Assembly (NCBI RefSeq): GCF_009749395.1
Contig: NZ_WBIR01000001.1
Coordinates: 496,001-560,000, forward strand
DNA: 64,000 bases
Source: Agromyces salentinus
Lineage (GTDB): Bacteria; Actinomycetota; Actinomycetes; Actinomycetales; Microbacteriaceae
Direction: 5' to 3'
Below, piece after piece: positions 42,964-51,716 of the stretch. Under the pieces are notes generated by a model that searched no databases, was not told where the DNA came from, and was given only the letters and a program-made list of their open reading frames with translations. Each line of letters opens with the position of its first letter. Position 1 is the first letter of the stretch. A program made the translations under genes and the position numbers.

Positions 42964-43361
42964 CGGCCTCCGCCGACCCCACCCGGCTCCTCGCCGGTGC
43001 GGTGACGGATGCCGCGAGCCTCGCGCTCGAGCACGAGCCGGTGCCTGCCGACCAGGTCGTGGCCGGGTCGCCGACGACGGGGTACGTCGTGCTCGACGCA
43101 CGTGGACCGGGGGCGGACGACGTCGACCCGGTCGGCAGCGCTCGCGAGATCGGCGTCTGGGAGATGACGCCAGGCGCCATGCGCGACGTCGAGGCCGACG
43201 AGGTCTTCGTGGTGCTCGCGGGCGATGCGACCGTCGAGTTCGAGCGACCCGCCCTCGAGTCGATCGTCCTCCGGCCGGGATCGATCGTGCGCCTCGACGC
43301 CGGCATGGAGACCGTCTGGACCGTGCGCGAGACGCTGCGCAAGGTCTTCGTCGCGCCGTAG
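42960..43361 (+). CDS. Cupin-domain protein, partner of the FAD oxidase
   Basis: 133 residues. The C-terminal two thirds form a cupin beta-barrel (VWEMTPGAMRDVEADEVFVVLAGDATVEFE, read in parts; LRPGSIVRLDAGMETVWTVRE). The first cupin motif lacks the usual His pair, having Glu/Asp instead, so metal binding is doubtful. This type (EutQ/DUF861-like) is often fused or coupled to amine oxidases. Translation is coupled through a 4-nt overlap with the oxidase. Confidence 0.88.
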   Translation: MTASADPTRLLAGAVTDAASLALEHEPVPADQVVAGSPTTGYVVLDARGPGADDVDPVGSAREIGVWEMTPGAMRDVEADEVFVVLAGDATVEFERPALESIVLRPGSIVRLDAGMETVWTVRETLRKVFVAP

Positions 43362-43388
43362 GACTCGCTCGCCTTCAGCGCCGGCAGG

Positions 43389-44066
43389 TCAGGCGCAGGG
43401 CTCCTTCGGGATGCCGGCGCCGACGCCGATGACCCTGACCTCGTCCTCGAACGTCCGGAAGCTCACGTTCGCCGCGTCCTCGACCGGCGTCGCGTAGGTC
43501 CATGTCTCGGGGGTGGGCCGGCTCGAGAGCGAGAGGTCGGTGTGGGCCGCGAGAAGTTCCTCCGTGGACGAGCCGAGGCCGATGCCCTCGGGCGTCATCG
43601 GACCCGCGACGTCCTGCCCGGAGACGGTGATCGTCTCGACCGTCAGCCCGTCTCCCGACAGGTGGAGCACGAGCGTCGCCGAGCCGGACTGCTCCAGGCG
43701 CACCACGCCACTGCACCAGTCGACCTTCTCGTACCCGGGCGCGGCACCGAGGACCTCGGGGTAGGCCGCCCCGCGCTCGATCGGCCCGATGCCCGCGCGC
43801 GAGATCGTCCAGGTGGAGATGTCGGAGGCATCGAACGGGGCGGACGCGTCAGGAGCCGGCGCCGGTTCGGGCGTCGCGGTGGGGGTTGGCTCGGACGTCG
43901 ACGTCGACGTCGGCGTCGGCGTCGGCGTCGGGCTCGGGCTCGGGCTCGCCGAAGCGGGTGTCGAGGCATCTGCACCCTGCGCGGAGGGCGACGAGCACGA
44001 GGTGAGCAGGAGCGCGGTGAGCGCAACCGCGACCAGCCCTGGGACGGATGCTCGAGTGCGTGCCAT
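43389..44066 (-). CDS. Lipoprotein of unknown function, paralogue 1
   Basis: 225 residues from the ATG of MARTRAS. The signal peptide has lipobox LTSC. A 45-residue Ser/Thr/Pro/Glu linker with many Thr-Pro pairs follows. The exported domain (about 150 residues) has WTISRAGIGPIERGAAYPEV, two cysteines (VDWCSGV, KEPCA) and GIGLGSSTEELLAAHTDL. It shares these landmarks with the next gene, so the pair arose by duplication. No known family; a beta-rich surface domain held by a disulfide is likely. Confidence 0.8.
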   Translation of the reverse strand: MARTRASVPGLVAVALTALLLTSCSSPSAQGADASTPASASPSPSPTPTPTPTSTSTSEPTPTATPEPAPAPDASAPFDASDISTWTISRAGIGPIERGAAYPEVLGAAPGYEKVDWCSGVVRLEQSGSATLVLHLSGDGLTVETITVSGQDVAGPMTPEGIGLGSSTEELLAAHTDLSLSSRPTPETWTYATPVEDAANVSFRTFEDEVRVIGVGAGIPKEPCA

Positions 44067-44152
44067 CGCTCTCCTTCGAGGTTCGGGTGACGCGCCGCTG
44101 GGATGTGTCGCCTCGCGGCAGTCGATCACGCGGCGAGGTTCGGCTGCGGGGG

Positions 44153-44848
44153 TCAACCGCACAGCTCCTTGGGCGCGCGCGGCACCTCCGACGAGCCCAT
44201 CGCCGTCACGACGTCACCGTCGACGATGAAGTCGATCCACCCTGTGGCGTCGTCCCCGACGGCGTAGCCGAAGGTGTCGGCACTCATCTGTCCGACCTGT
44301 TGGAGGTCGGGGTACGCCGCCGCGAGCTCATCGGCCGAGGATCCGAGGGTGATCCCCTCGGCCGTGGAGGGCGAGATCGGGATCGATCCACCCTCACCGG
44401 CGCGTCCGTTGACCCAGATCGTCCCGATCTCGGTGCCGTCGTTCGACAGCTGCAGCGCGACGCCGACCGTCGCATCCCTGGAGACCCCGACGACCCCCGG
44501 GCAGTACTCCTCCACCGTGAACGACGTCAAGGGCTCGATCGACCCGGGGTAGGCCGCGCCGCGCGTGATCGGACCGATGCCGGTGGCCGAGACCTCCCAG
44601 GTCGCGACGTCGGCGGGATCCGAAGCGACCGGCTCGGGCTCGGGCTCCGGCACCTCGGACGACTTCGGTGTCGACGATGGCGTCGGCGTCGGCGGGGTCG
44701 ACTCGGATGGTGGCGGCGACGAGGACGCGGTCGCCGACGATTCGATCGCCTTCGCTTCCCCGAGGGTGCATCCGGCGAGGCCGAGCAGCGCCAGCGTGCC
44801 CAGCCCGAGGGCGGCAGGGATCGACGCGAAGCGGCGGGTTCGTGACAT
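44153..44848 (-). CDS. Lipoprotein of unknown function, paralogue 2
   Basis: 231 residues from the ATG of MSRTRRF. Lipobox LAGC, then a Pro/Ser/Glu-rich linker and the same exported domain as its neighbour: WEVSATGIGPITRGAAYPGS, EEYCPGVVGV, GITLGSSADELAAAYPDL and a terminal KELCG. The two copies are about one third identical by eye, mostly at these motifs. Same strand, 86 nt apart. Function unknown. Confidence 0.82.
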   Translation of the reverse strand: MSRTRRFASIPAALGLGTLALLGLAGCTLGEAKAIESSATASSSPPPSESTPPTPTPSSTPKSSEVPEPEPEPVASDPADVATWEVSATGIGPITRGAAYPGSIEPLTSFTVEEYCPGVVGVSRDATVGVALQLSNDGTEIGTIWVNGRAGEGGSIPISPSTAEGITLGSSADELAAAYPDLQQVGQMSADTFGYAVGDDATGWIDFIVDGDVVTAMGSSEVPRAPKELCG

Positions 44849-44930
44849 GGGTTCTCCTCCGGCTGAGCAGTGCGGGGGGAACCGCAGGGAAACGATATCC
44901 AGCCGCAACCCCGCTGGACAGGACTCCTGC

Positions 44931-45005
44931 GTCTCGCTTCGATAACGCTGCCGGCCGGCGGCCGGCGGAGCTCGACCAGGGCATGCCCCTCGGGTCGATA
45001 CCCGC
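44931..45005. repeat. Degenerate intergenic repeat, GTATCGAG/GCTCGACC family
   Basis: It contains GTCTCGCTTCGATAACG and GCTCGACC, resembling arms of the inverted repeat at 13.3 kb, plus the small palindrome CGGGT-CGAT-ACCCG (44991-45004). It lies just upstream of the MOSC gene promoter. Confidence 0.5.
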
Positions 45006-45020
45006 GTCGGAGGTGTGACC

Positions 45021-45026
45021 TACGCT
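45021..45026 (+). promoter_or_regulatory. -10-like hexamer TACGCT, leaderless promoter of the MOSC gene
   Basis: It lies 6 nt before the ATG at 45033, the same hexamer and spacing as at the YqaJ gene. Confidence 0.45.
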
Positions 45027-45032
45027 CGAACC

Positions 45033-45602
45033 ATGGCCACCCTCCACGAGCTGATCCCCGACCATGCCCGCGTCGCGTCGGTCTCGCGCGACGACGCGCA
45101 CCGGTTCAGCAAGCCGACCCGCGACGAGATCACCCTCGTCACCGGGCTCGGGGTCGAGGGGGACGCCCATGCCGGTCGCACGGTGCAGCACCGCTCGCGC
45201 GTGCGGCGCGACCCGTCGACGCCCAACCTGCGCCAGGTGCACCTCATCCACGCCGAGCTGCTCGACGAGTTGGCACAGGACGGCTTCGAGGTCGTGCCGG
45301 GCGCGCTCGGCGAGAACGTGCTCACGCGCGGGATCGACCTGCTCGGCCTTCCCCGGGGCACGCGGGTGCGCTTCGGCGATGGGGCGGAGATCGAGATCAC
45401 GGGCCTGCGCAACCCCTGCGTCCAGATCGACCAGCTCGGCCACGGCCTCATGCGGCGACTCGTGGCGCGCGGCGACGACGGCGAGATCGTCCGGCTCGCG
45501 GGCGTCATGGCGGTCGTGCTGGCCGACGGAACCGTGAGCCCCGGCGATGCCATCACCGTGGCACTGCCCGAGGGCGAGCACGAGGCCCTGCAGCCGGTCT
45601 GA
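45033..45602 (+). CDS. MOSC-domain protein
   Basis: 189 residues, a single MOSC domain. GLGVEGDAHAG is the conserved N-terminal motif, QVHLIHAELLDEL and PGALGENVLTRGIDLLGL follow, and NPCVQID holds the molybdenum-ligand cysteine. MOSC proteins carry a sulfurated molybdenum cofactor, as in the YiiM N-hydroxylated compound reductases. Substrate unknown. The stop adjoins the stop of the convergent HxlR gene. Confidence 0.93.
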   Translation: MATLHELIPDHARVASVSRDDAHRFSKPTRDEITLVTGLGVEGDAHAGRTVQHRSRVRRDPSTPNLRQVHLIHAELLDELAQDGFEVVPGALGENVLTRGIDLLGLPRGTRVRFGDGAEIEITGLRNPCVQIDQLGHGLMRRLVARGDDGEIVRLAGVMAVVLADGTVSPGDAITVALPEGEHEALQPV

Positions 45603-46331
45603 TCAGGAGGCCGCTGCCAGGCCGTCACGGCCGGCGGTCGGCTCGATCGGGTCGATGCGGAACGTGCTCGTGAAACGCCCGAGCAGTTCGTCGTCTCCGG
45701 TGAACCGAGCCGTCGCGGCATCCGAGCCCTCCGACCCGGCCGACATCAGGTCGCGCAGTTCCGACGGCGTCACCTCGAGCTCGAGCACGGCGCTCGCCAC
45801 CGGCTCGAATGCCGACCGGCGCCGCGGCGAGGGCAGTGCGCCCGGCCCGACCGCGACGATGTCGAGCGTTCCGGCCACGACGATGGCCGACACGGAGACG
45901 TCGCCGACGTGCAGCACGTACTCCGTGGGAGGCAGGGCGGCCGCGGCATCCGCTCGGAATGCGGCGCGCAGCGACATCGCGAGCGCATCGGCTCCGACCC
46001 CGTCGCCCTCGCCCGGCTCGCCGAGCACCGACCAGCCCCATCGCTCGAGCGCCATGACGGCGGGCTCGAGCGCATGTCCGAGCGCCGTCAGCTCGTAGCC
46101 GCCGCGCACGGTCGGCACGCGGCGGAGCACCCCGGCCTCCTGCAGCTCCTTCAGGCGATCGCTGAGGATGTTCGTCGGGATCCTCGGCAGGGAGGCCTTG
46201 AGGTCGCCGTACCGGCGCGGACCGATGAGCAGGTCGCGCACGATGAGCAGCGCCCACCGGTCGCCGACGCGCTCGAGGGCACGGGCGGTACCGCTGTACT
46301 GCCCGTACCCGCGCGCCGCGCGTGTCGCCAC
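45603..46331 (-). CDS. HxlR family transcriptional regulator with C-terminal sterol-carrier-like domain
   Basis: 242 residues. The winged helix is typical of HxlR: GDRWALLIVRDLLIGPRRYGDL, PRIPTNILSDRLKELQEAGVL. The second half (about 125-235) looks like an SCP2-type lipid-binding domain, as in many actinobacterial HxlR proteins. It lies 14 nt downstream of the VOC gene on the same strand, so the two form an operon that it probably autoregulates through the palindrome array upstream. Confidence 0.9.
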   Translation of the reverse strand: MATRAARGYGQYSGTARALERVGDRWALLIVRDLLIGPRRYGDLKASLPRIPTNILSDRLKELQEAGVLRRVPTVRGGYELTALGHALEPAVMALERWGWSVLGEPGEGDGVGADALAMSLRAAFRADAAAALPPTEYVLHVGDVSVSAIVVAGTLDIVAVGPGALPSPRRRSAFEPVASAVLELEVTPSELRDLMSAGSEGSDAATARFTGDDELLGRFTSTFRIDPIEPTAGRDGLAAAS

Positions 46332-46345
46332 GAGTCGTGCCGGGG

Positions 46346-46801
46346 TCAGGCCGTGGCCTGGCCGGCGCCCTGCTCGGCGAGGTAGGCGTCGGGGCCCTGC
46401 TCTGCGGCGGTCGGCTCCATGTAGAGGAAGCCGAGGATGTTGCCGTCGGGGTCCTCGAGGTCGCGAGAGTACATGAAGCCGTGGTCCTGCGCCTCACGCG
46501 GCTCGCTGCCGCCGGCCGCGAGCCCCTTGGCGAGCACCGCATCGACCTCGTCCCGCGAGTCGCGGGTGAAGGCGATGCTCGTCTGCGCGTGCGTCTTCGG
46601 GTCGATGATCTGCTTGTCGGTGAACGTGCCGAGGTACTCGCGCGTGAGCACCATGAAGTAGATGTTCTCGTCGAGCACGACGCAGGCCGCGTTCTCGTCG
46701 GTGAACATGGGGTTGATGGTGAACCCGAGGCCCTCGTAGAACGCCTTCGAACGATCGAGGTCGCTCGTGGGCAGGTTCACGAAGATGCTGGTCGCGGTCA
46801 T
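46346..46801 (-). CDS. VOC family protein (glyoxalase-like)
   Basis: 151 residues. FVNLPTSDLDRSKAFYEGLGF opens the first module; NPMFTDENAACVVLDENIYFM, and SRDLEDPDGNILGFLYME near the end, fit the VOC fold (PhnB/glyoxalase type). Start chosen at MTATSIF with GGAG about 6 nt upstream; a longer in-frame start lies within the operator array. First gene of the VOC-HxlR operon. Confidence 0.92.
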   Translation of the reverse strand: MTATSIFVNLPTSDLDRSKAFYEGLGFTINPMFTDENAACVVLDENIYFMVLTREYLGTFTDKQIIDPKTHAQTSIAFTRDSRDEVDAVLAKGLAAGGSEPREAQDHGFMYSRDLEDPDGNILGFLYMEPTAAEQGPDAYLAEQGAGQATA

Positions 46802-46847
46802 GATCTCCTCCAAGAAATCGTCAGTGGATCGCTTCGGTGAGGCCAAG

Positions 46848-46882
46848 CTTGCTCTTTGCAAGTGAACTTGTCAATAGCAAGT
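46848..46882. promoter_or_regulatory. Array of CTTGC/GCAAG half-sites, probable HxlR operator
   Basis: Three overlapping palindromes: CTTGC-N5-GCAAG (46848-46862), CAAGT-GA-ACTTG (46859-46870) and ACTTG-N7-CAAGT (46866-46882). They lie 47-81 nt upstream of the VOC start in an A+T-rich patch. Confidence 0.7.
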
Positions 46883-46912
46883 AAGAATTCCTCGGATGTC
46901 GCGCGCGGGCGC

Positions 46913-48604
46913 TCATCGGGCGGCGCTCCGCCGCACGAGGAGCGCCAGGTGCAGCCCGGTCAGCACCTCGCCGTCGTCGAGGTCGTAGCCCAGCAGGTCC
47001 CCGATCAGCGCCAGCCGTTGGTAGAAGACCGAACGCGAGAGATGCGAGGCCGCCGCGGCCGCCGTGCGGTTGCCCGGATGGGCGAGCATCGCGCCGAGGA
47101 CGGTCAGCAGGTCGCCGTCGCGGGCGAGGTCGTACTCGATAAGCGGCGCGAGCATCCGCTCGCTGTGCCTGAGCAGGCGATGGTCGTCGCGCAGCGAGGT
47201 CACGAGGCGCATGAGCGGGCGATCCTCCGCACGCCGCACGAGCACGCCGCGCACCCCGCGGGGGCGCGCGCTCCGAGCCAGGTCCGTCGCCTCCTGGACC
47301 GAAGCCAGCAGGCCCTCGAGGCCGCCGGCCGGGGCGCCGACGGAGAGCACGAGCCGGTCGAGGGATCCCGCGTCGCCGCCCACGAGCGCGGAGGCGAACT
47401 CGGCCGCCTGGGCGTCGCCCAGCGCCTTCGGCGCGGAGAGCAGGACGATGCGGGCACCCGTCGGCCCGCCCGCCGCGTCGGCGGCGCCGTCGATCGCCCG
47501 CCCGGCGAGCGCGCGGGCCGCGGCATCCGCTGCTCCCGGCGCGATCGACGCGCCCGTGACGACGATGCCGTAGAGCGTCGCACCCTCGAGCGGCAGTCCG
47601 AATGCCCGCACCCGCGCCTCGGCGCCGTCGAGCCCCGCGAAGCGGCCGGACACCAGCCCGTCGACGAGGCGCTGGCGGCCGATCCTCGTCCACTCGTCGG
47701 CCTCGCCGTCGGCGAGGCGGCCCAGGGCGAGCGCGATCGCGCCCTGCTCGAGCACGCTCGTCCGCCCGGCCGGATGCGCCGGGCCGGGCATCGCGATGAG
47801 ATGCCCCCACCGCGTGCCGCGAGCCTCGACCGGCACGATGAGCCACTCGTCGGGAGAGGACGCGGACGCCGCCGGGCTCGACCCGCCGGGCATCCCGCCC
47901 TGCCGCGCCGCCAGGTGCCGGCGGTGCTCCGCCCGCGAGCGCGCCTCCCAGTTCGCGAGGAGCTCCGCCTCATCGGCGGGCGGCGCCTCGGCGGCCACGA
48001 CCTCGTGGGCGAGGTTCTCGAGCACCACGGCCGATCCGAGCGTCTGGGCGAGCTGCTGCACAATGAAGTCGGCGGGCGAGCCGCGCAGGCTGAGCGCGGT
48101 GAACCGCTCGCGCACCTCGTCACGGGCCCGGAGGGCAGCCGTCTGCTCCGAGATGATGCGGCTGTGCACGGCCTCGGTGAGCACGACGAACTTCACCTCG
48201 CGGTGCAGGACCACGAGGGCGAGACCGCGCTCGCGGGCCGCCCGCTCGACCACCGCCGGCAGGTAGTGGTAGTGCACGCCGAGCTCGAGCACGAGGCCTG
48301 CGAGGCCCGCGTCGACGAGGCCGCCGATGAACGCGTCGAGGTCGGCGGGCTCGGCCGGCCATCCCGAGCCGGTGGACAGCAGGAGCTCGCCGCCCTCGAG
48401 CAGGCGGGCGACGCCGGAGCTGTCGGACACGTGCACCCAGCGAACGTGCGCGTCGAGCGCCTCATCGCTCGCGAGCACCTCCGGCACTCCGGCGACCACC
48501 GCATCGAGCGAGAGGATCTCGCGCACGGTCGGCAGTCCGTCGTCGGCGGCGACCGCGGCCATACGATCCGTCTGGTTCGCCACGTCTTCGCGACGTTCTG
48601 CCAT
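46913..48604 (-). CDS. PucR family transcriptional regulator
   Basis: 563 residues. An N-terminal PucR-type sensor domain (TVREILSLDAVVAGVPEVLA, GELLLSTGSG) is followed by a central CdaR/GGDEF-like region and a C-terminal PucR helix-turn-helix (HPGNRTAAAAASHLSRSVFYQRLALIGD, quoted in part). PucR proteins activate purine, amine or amino-acid catabolic genes on binding an intermediate. It is divergent from the semialdehyde dehydrogenase and aminotransferase genes, which are the likely targets; about 120 nt lie between. Confidence 0.92.
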   Translation of the reverse strand: MAERREDVANQTDRMAAVAADDGLPTVREILSLDAVVAGVPEVLASDEALDAHVRWVHVSDSSGVARLLEGGELLLSTGSGWPAEPADLDAFIGGLVDAGLAGLVLELGVHYHYLPAVVERAARERGLALVVLHREVKFVVLTEAVHSRIISEQTAALRARDEVRERFTALSLRGSPADFIVQQLAQTLGSAVVLENLAHEVVAAEAPPADEAELLANWEARSRAEHRRHLAARQGGMPGGSSPAASASSPDEWLIVPVEARGTRWGHLIAMPGPAHPAGRTSVLEQGAIALALGRLADGEADEWTRIGRQRLVDGLVSGRFAGLDGAEARVRAFGLPLEGATLYGIVVTGASIAPGAADAAARALAGRAIDGAADAAGGPTGARIVLLSAPKALGDAQAAEFASALVGGDAGSLDRLVLSVGAPAGGLEGLLASVQEATDLARSARPRGVRGVLVRRAEDRPLMRLVTSLRDDHRLLRHSERMLAPLIEYDLARDGDLLTVLGAMLAHPGNRTAAAAASHLSRSVFYQRLALIGDLLGYDLDDGEVLTGLHLALLVRRSAAR

Positions 48605-48726
48605 CGGTGAGCCCTCGCACCCTCTGAAAAGCTTGGAGTCGCAAGCCTAATCGACGATCGGGCGAAGTGTCCGAGCAACAGCGTCGGCGCGCGGCATCCG
48701 TCACCACCCAGTCACGAAGGAACAGC

Positions 48727-50211
48727 ATGAGCCTCATCCGTCACGTCATCGGCGGCGTCGAGACCGCCGACGCCGACCGCACCGGCCCCGTCTTCAACCC
48801 GGCGACGGGCCAGCAGCAGCACGAGGTCGCGTTCGCGTCGACGACCGAGGTCGAGCGGGCCATCGCCACGGCGAAGGCGGCGCTGCCCGGCTGGCGTGCG
48901 ACCGGCCTCGTCAAGCGCGCCGACGTGTTCTTCCGGCTTCGCCAGCTGCTCGTCGAGCGCACGCCCGAGCTCGCGGCGATCGTCACGAGCGAGCACGGCA
49001 AGGTGCTCTCGGATGCCGCGGGCGAGATCTCGCGCGGCATCGAGAACGTGGAGTTCGCCGCCGGCCTCGTGCACCTGCTGAAGGGCGAGCACTCCGAGCA
49101 GGTCGCGCGCGGAGTCGACGTGCACTCGGCCAAGCAGCCCGTCGGCGTCGTCGGTGCCATCACGCCCTTCAACTTCCCCGTCATGGTGCCGCTCTGGATG
49201 GTCGCCTCGGCGATCGCGTGCGGCAACACGGTCGTGCTGAAGCCGTCCGAGAAGGACCCGAGCGCCGCGGTGTTCCTCGCGAAGCTCTTCCAGGAGGCCG
49301 GTCTGCCCGACGGCGTGCTCAACGTCGTGCACGGTGACAAGGTCGCGGTCGACGCGATCCTCGAGTCGCCCGACGTGCGCGCCGTGTCCTTCGTCGGCTC
49401 GACGCCCATCGCGAAGTCCATCTACGAGCGAGCCTCGCAGAACGGCAAGCGGGTCCAGGCCCTCGGCGGCGCCAAGAACCACATGGTCGTCATGCCCGAC
49501 GCCGACCTCGACGGCGCGGCCGACGCCGCGATCTCCGCCGCGTACGGCTCCGCCGGCGAGCGGTGCATGGCCGTCTCCGTGCTCGTCGCCGTGGGCGACG
49601 TGGCCGACGAGCTCGTCGAGAAGGTGCGCTCGCGCATGCACGGCCTCGTCATCGGCGACGGCACCGACGCGGCATCCGAGATGGGCCCGCTCATCACCCG
49701 CGAGCACCGCGACAAGGTCGCGTCCTACGTGGCCGGGGCCGAGGCCGAGGGTGCGACCGTCGTCGTCGACGGCACGACCCAGCAGTTCGACACCGACGGC
49801 TTCTTCGTCGGCGTCTCGCTCGTGGACCACGTGAAGCCCGGCATGAAGGTCTACGAGGATGAGATCTTCGGCCCCGTGCTCTCGGTCGTGCGCGTCGAGA
49901 CCTACGACGAGGCGGTGGCGCTCATCAACGCGAACCGCTTCGCGAACGGCACGGCGATCTTCACGCGCGACGGCCGCACGGCCCGCGCGTTCGAGTTCGA
50001 CATCGAGGTCGGCATGGTCGGCGTCAACGTGCCGATCCCCGTGCCGATCGGCGCCTACTCGTTCGGCGGCTGGAAGAACTCCCTCTTCGGCGACTCCCAC
50101 ATCTACGGCCCCGAGTCGGTGCACTTCTACACGCGTTCCAAGGTCGTGACCACGCGCTGGCCCCAGCCGAGCGAATCGCAGATCAACCTCGGCTTCCCGA
50201 GCAACCACTAG
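48727..50211 (+). CDS. mmsA: CoA-acylating methylmalonate/malonate-semialdehyde dehydrogenase
   Basis: 494 residues of the ALDH superfamily, MmsA branch. GAITPFNFPVMVPLWM, ALGGAKNHMVVMPDAD and the catalytic cysteine in GSAGERCMAVSV are diagnostic. It converts malonate or methylmalonate semialdehyde with CoA and NAD to acetyl- or propionyl-CoA. AAGGA precedes the ATG. With the aminotransferase 8 nt downstream it completes a pathway from beta-alanine or similar omega-amino acids to acetyl-CoA. Probably controlled by the divergent PucR protein. Confidence 0.95.
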   Translation: MSLIRHVIGGVETADADRTGPVFNPATGQQQHEVAFASTTEVERAIATAKAALPGWRATGLVKRADVFFRLRQLLVERTPELAAIVTSEHGKVLSDAAGEISRGIENVEFAAGLVHLLKGEHSEQVARGVDVHSAKQPVGVVGAITPFNFPVMVPLWMVASAIACGNTVVLKPSEKDPSAAVFLAKLFQEAGLPDGVLNVVHGDKVAVDAILESPDVRAVSFVGSTPIAKSIYERASQNGKRVQALGGAKNHMVVMPDADLDGAADAAISAAYGSAGERCMAVSVLVAVGDVADELVEKVRSRMHGLVIGDGTDAASEMGPLITREHRDKVASYVAGAEAEGATVVVDGTTQQFDTDGFFVGVSLVDHVKPGMKVYEDEIFGPVLSVVRVETYDEAVALINANRFANGTAIFTRDGRTARAFEFDIEVGMVGVNVPIPVPIGAYSFGGWKNSLFGDSHIYGPESVHFYTRSKVVTTRWPQPSESQINLGFPSNH

Positions 50212-50219
50212 GACCCGAC

Positions 50220-51662
50220 GTGACCGACACCCTCCTTCCCCAGACGGATGCCGCAGCCGCCCCGGATGCCGCGACGCCGAGCTTCCTCGACCGCGCGGGC
50301 ACGCGGCATCCGCTGCCCGACGCCGCCGCCGAGGCGCAGGTGCGCGCCGACGACCGCGCGCACGTGTTCCACTCGTGGAGCGCGCAGGCGCTCATCGACC
50401 CGCTGCCGATCGCCTCGGGCGAGGGCGCGACGTTCCGGGACTACGCGGGCAACGCGTACCTCGACTTCAGCTCGCAGCTCGTGAACCTGAACCTCGGCCA
50501 CCAGCACCCCGACCTCGTGGCGGCGATCCAGCAGCAGGCCGGCCGCCTGGCGACCATCCAGCCGTCGATGGCGAACGACGTGCGCGGAGAGCTCGCACGC
50601 CGCATCGCCGAGGTCGCTCCCGGCGATCTCGACCGGGTGTTCTTCACGAACGGCGGGGCCGACGCGAACGAGTACGCGGTGCGCATGGCCCGCGCGGTGA
50701 CCGGCCGGCGCAAGGTGCTCTCGATGTACCGCAGCTACCACGGCGGCACGGCGACGGCGATCTCGCTCACCGGCGACCCGCGCCGCTGGGCGAACGAGCC
50801 GTCCGACGGCTCCGTCGCGCACTTCATGGGCCCGTACGCGTACCGGTCCTCGTTCCACAGCGAGAGCCCGGCGCAGGAGGCCGAGCGCGCGCTCGCGCAC
50901 CTCGAGCAGGTCATCGTGCTCGAGGGCGCGTCGACCGTCGCAGCGATCATCCTCGAGACGATCGTCGGCACCAACGGCGTGCTCGTGCCGCCGCCCGGCT
51001 ACCTCGAGGGCGTCCGGGCGCTGGCCGACAAGTACGGCATCGTCTACATCGCCGACGAGGTCATGGTCGGGTTCGGCCGGGTCGGCGAGTGGTTCGCCGT
51101 GAACCACTTCGGCGTCACGCCCGACCTCATCACCTTCGCGAAGGGGGTGAACTCGGGCTACGTGCCGCTCGGCGGCGTGGTGATCTCCCAGCGCATCGCC
51201 TCCCACTTCGACACGGTGGCGTTCGCCGGCGGCCTCACGTACTCCGGCCACCCGCTCGCCTGCGCGCCGGGCGTCGCGACGTTCGAGGTCTTCGAACGCG
51301 ACGGCGTCCTCGAGCGGGTCCGCGACCTCGGCGAGCGCGTCGTCGGTCCGCGACTCCGGGAGATCGCCGAGACGCACCCGAGCGTCGGGGAGGTGCGCGG
51401 CCTCGGCCTCTTCTGGGCGATCGAGCTCGTGCGCGACCCGGCCACCCGGGAGCCGCTGGTGCCGTTCAACGCCGGTGGTGCGGATGCCGCGCCGATGGCC
51501 GCCGTCGCCGCCGCCTGCAAGCAGGCGGGCCTCTGGCCGTTCGTGCACTTCAACCGGATGCACGTCGCGCCGCCGCTCGTGATCTCCGAGGCCGACCTGG
51601 TGCGCGGCCTGGACATCATCGACGAGGCCCTGAAGGTGGCCGACGCGTACGTCGTCGCCTGA
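50220..51662 (+). CDS. Class III PLP aminotransferase, omega-amino acid type
   Basis: 480 residues, GTG start. A 40-residue Ala/Asp-rich leader precedes the fold. FTNGGADANEYAVRMAR (cofactor phosphate region), YIADEVMVGFGR (Asp to the pyridine ring) and the Schiff-base lysine in TFAKGVNSGYVPLGG are present. It moves an amino group from an omega-amino acid such as beta-alanine, GABA or taurine to a keto acid; the adjacent semialdehyde dehydrogenase favours beta-alanine. The leader's DNA contains three copies of the GGATGCC/GGCATCC word. Confidence 0.93.
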   Translation: MTDTLLPQTDAAAAPDAATPSFLDRAGTRHPLPDAAAEAQVRADDRAHVFHSWSAQALIDPLPIASGEGATFRDYAGNAYLDFSSQLVNLNLGHQHPDLVAAIQQQAGRLATIQPSMANDVRGELARRIAEVAPGDLDRVFFTNGGADANEYAVRMARAVTGRRKVLSMYRSYHGGTATAISLTGDPRRWANEPSDGSVAHFMGPYAYRSSFHSESPAQEAERALAHLEQVIVLEGASTVAAIILETIVGTNGVLVPPPGYLEGVRALADKYGIVYIADEVMVGFGRVGEWFAVNHFGVTPDLITFAKGVNSGYVPLGGVVISQRIASHFDTVAFAGGLTYSGHPLACAPGVATFEVFERDGVLERVRDLGERVVGPRLREIAETHPSVGEVRGLGLFWAIELVRDPATREPLVPFNAGGADAAPMAAVAAACKQAGLWPFVHFNRMHVAPPLVISEADLVRGLDIIDEALKVADAYVVA

Positions 51663-51703
51663 CGCCGCGCGCTTCGCGCCTCGTTCGCCCTCGACTCGTC
51701 GGA

Positions 51704-51709
51704 TAGCCT
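51704..51709 (+). promoter_or_regulatory. -10-like hexamer TAGCCT, leaderless promoter of the amine oxidase gene
   Basis: It lies 7 nt before the ATG at 51717, with no Shine-Dalgarno. It suggests the oxidase has its own promoter besides read-through. Confidence 0.45.
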
Positions 51710-51716
51710 GAGTCGC

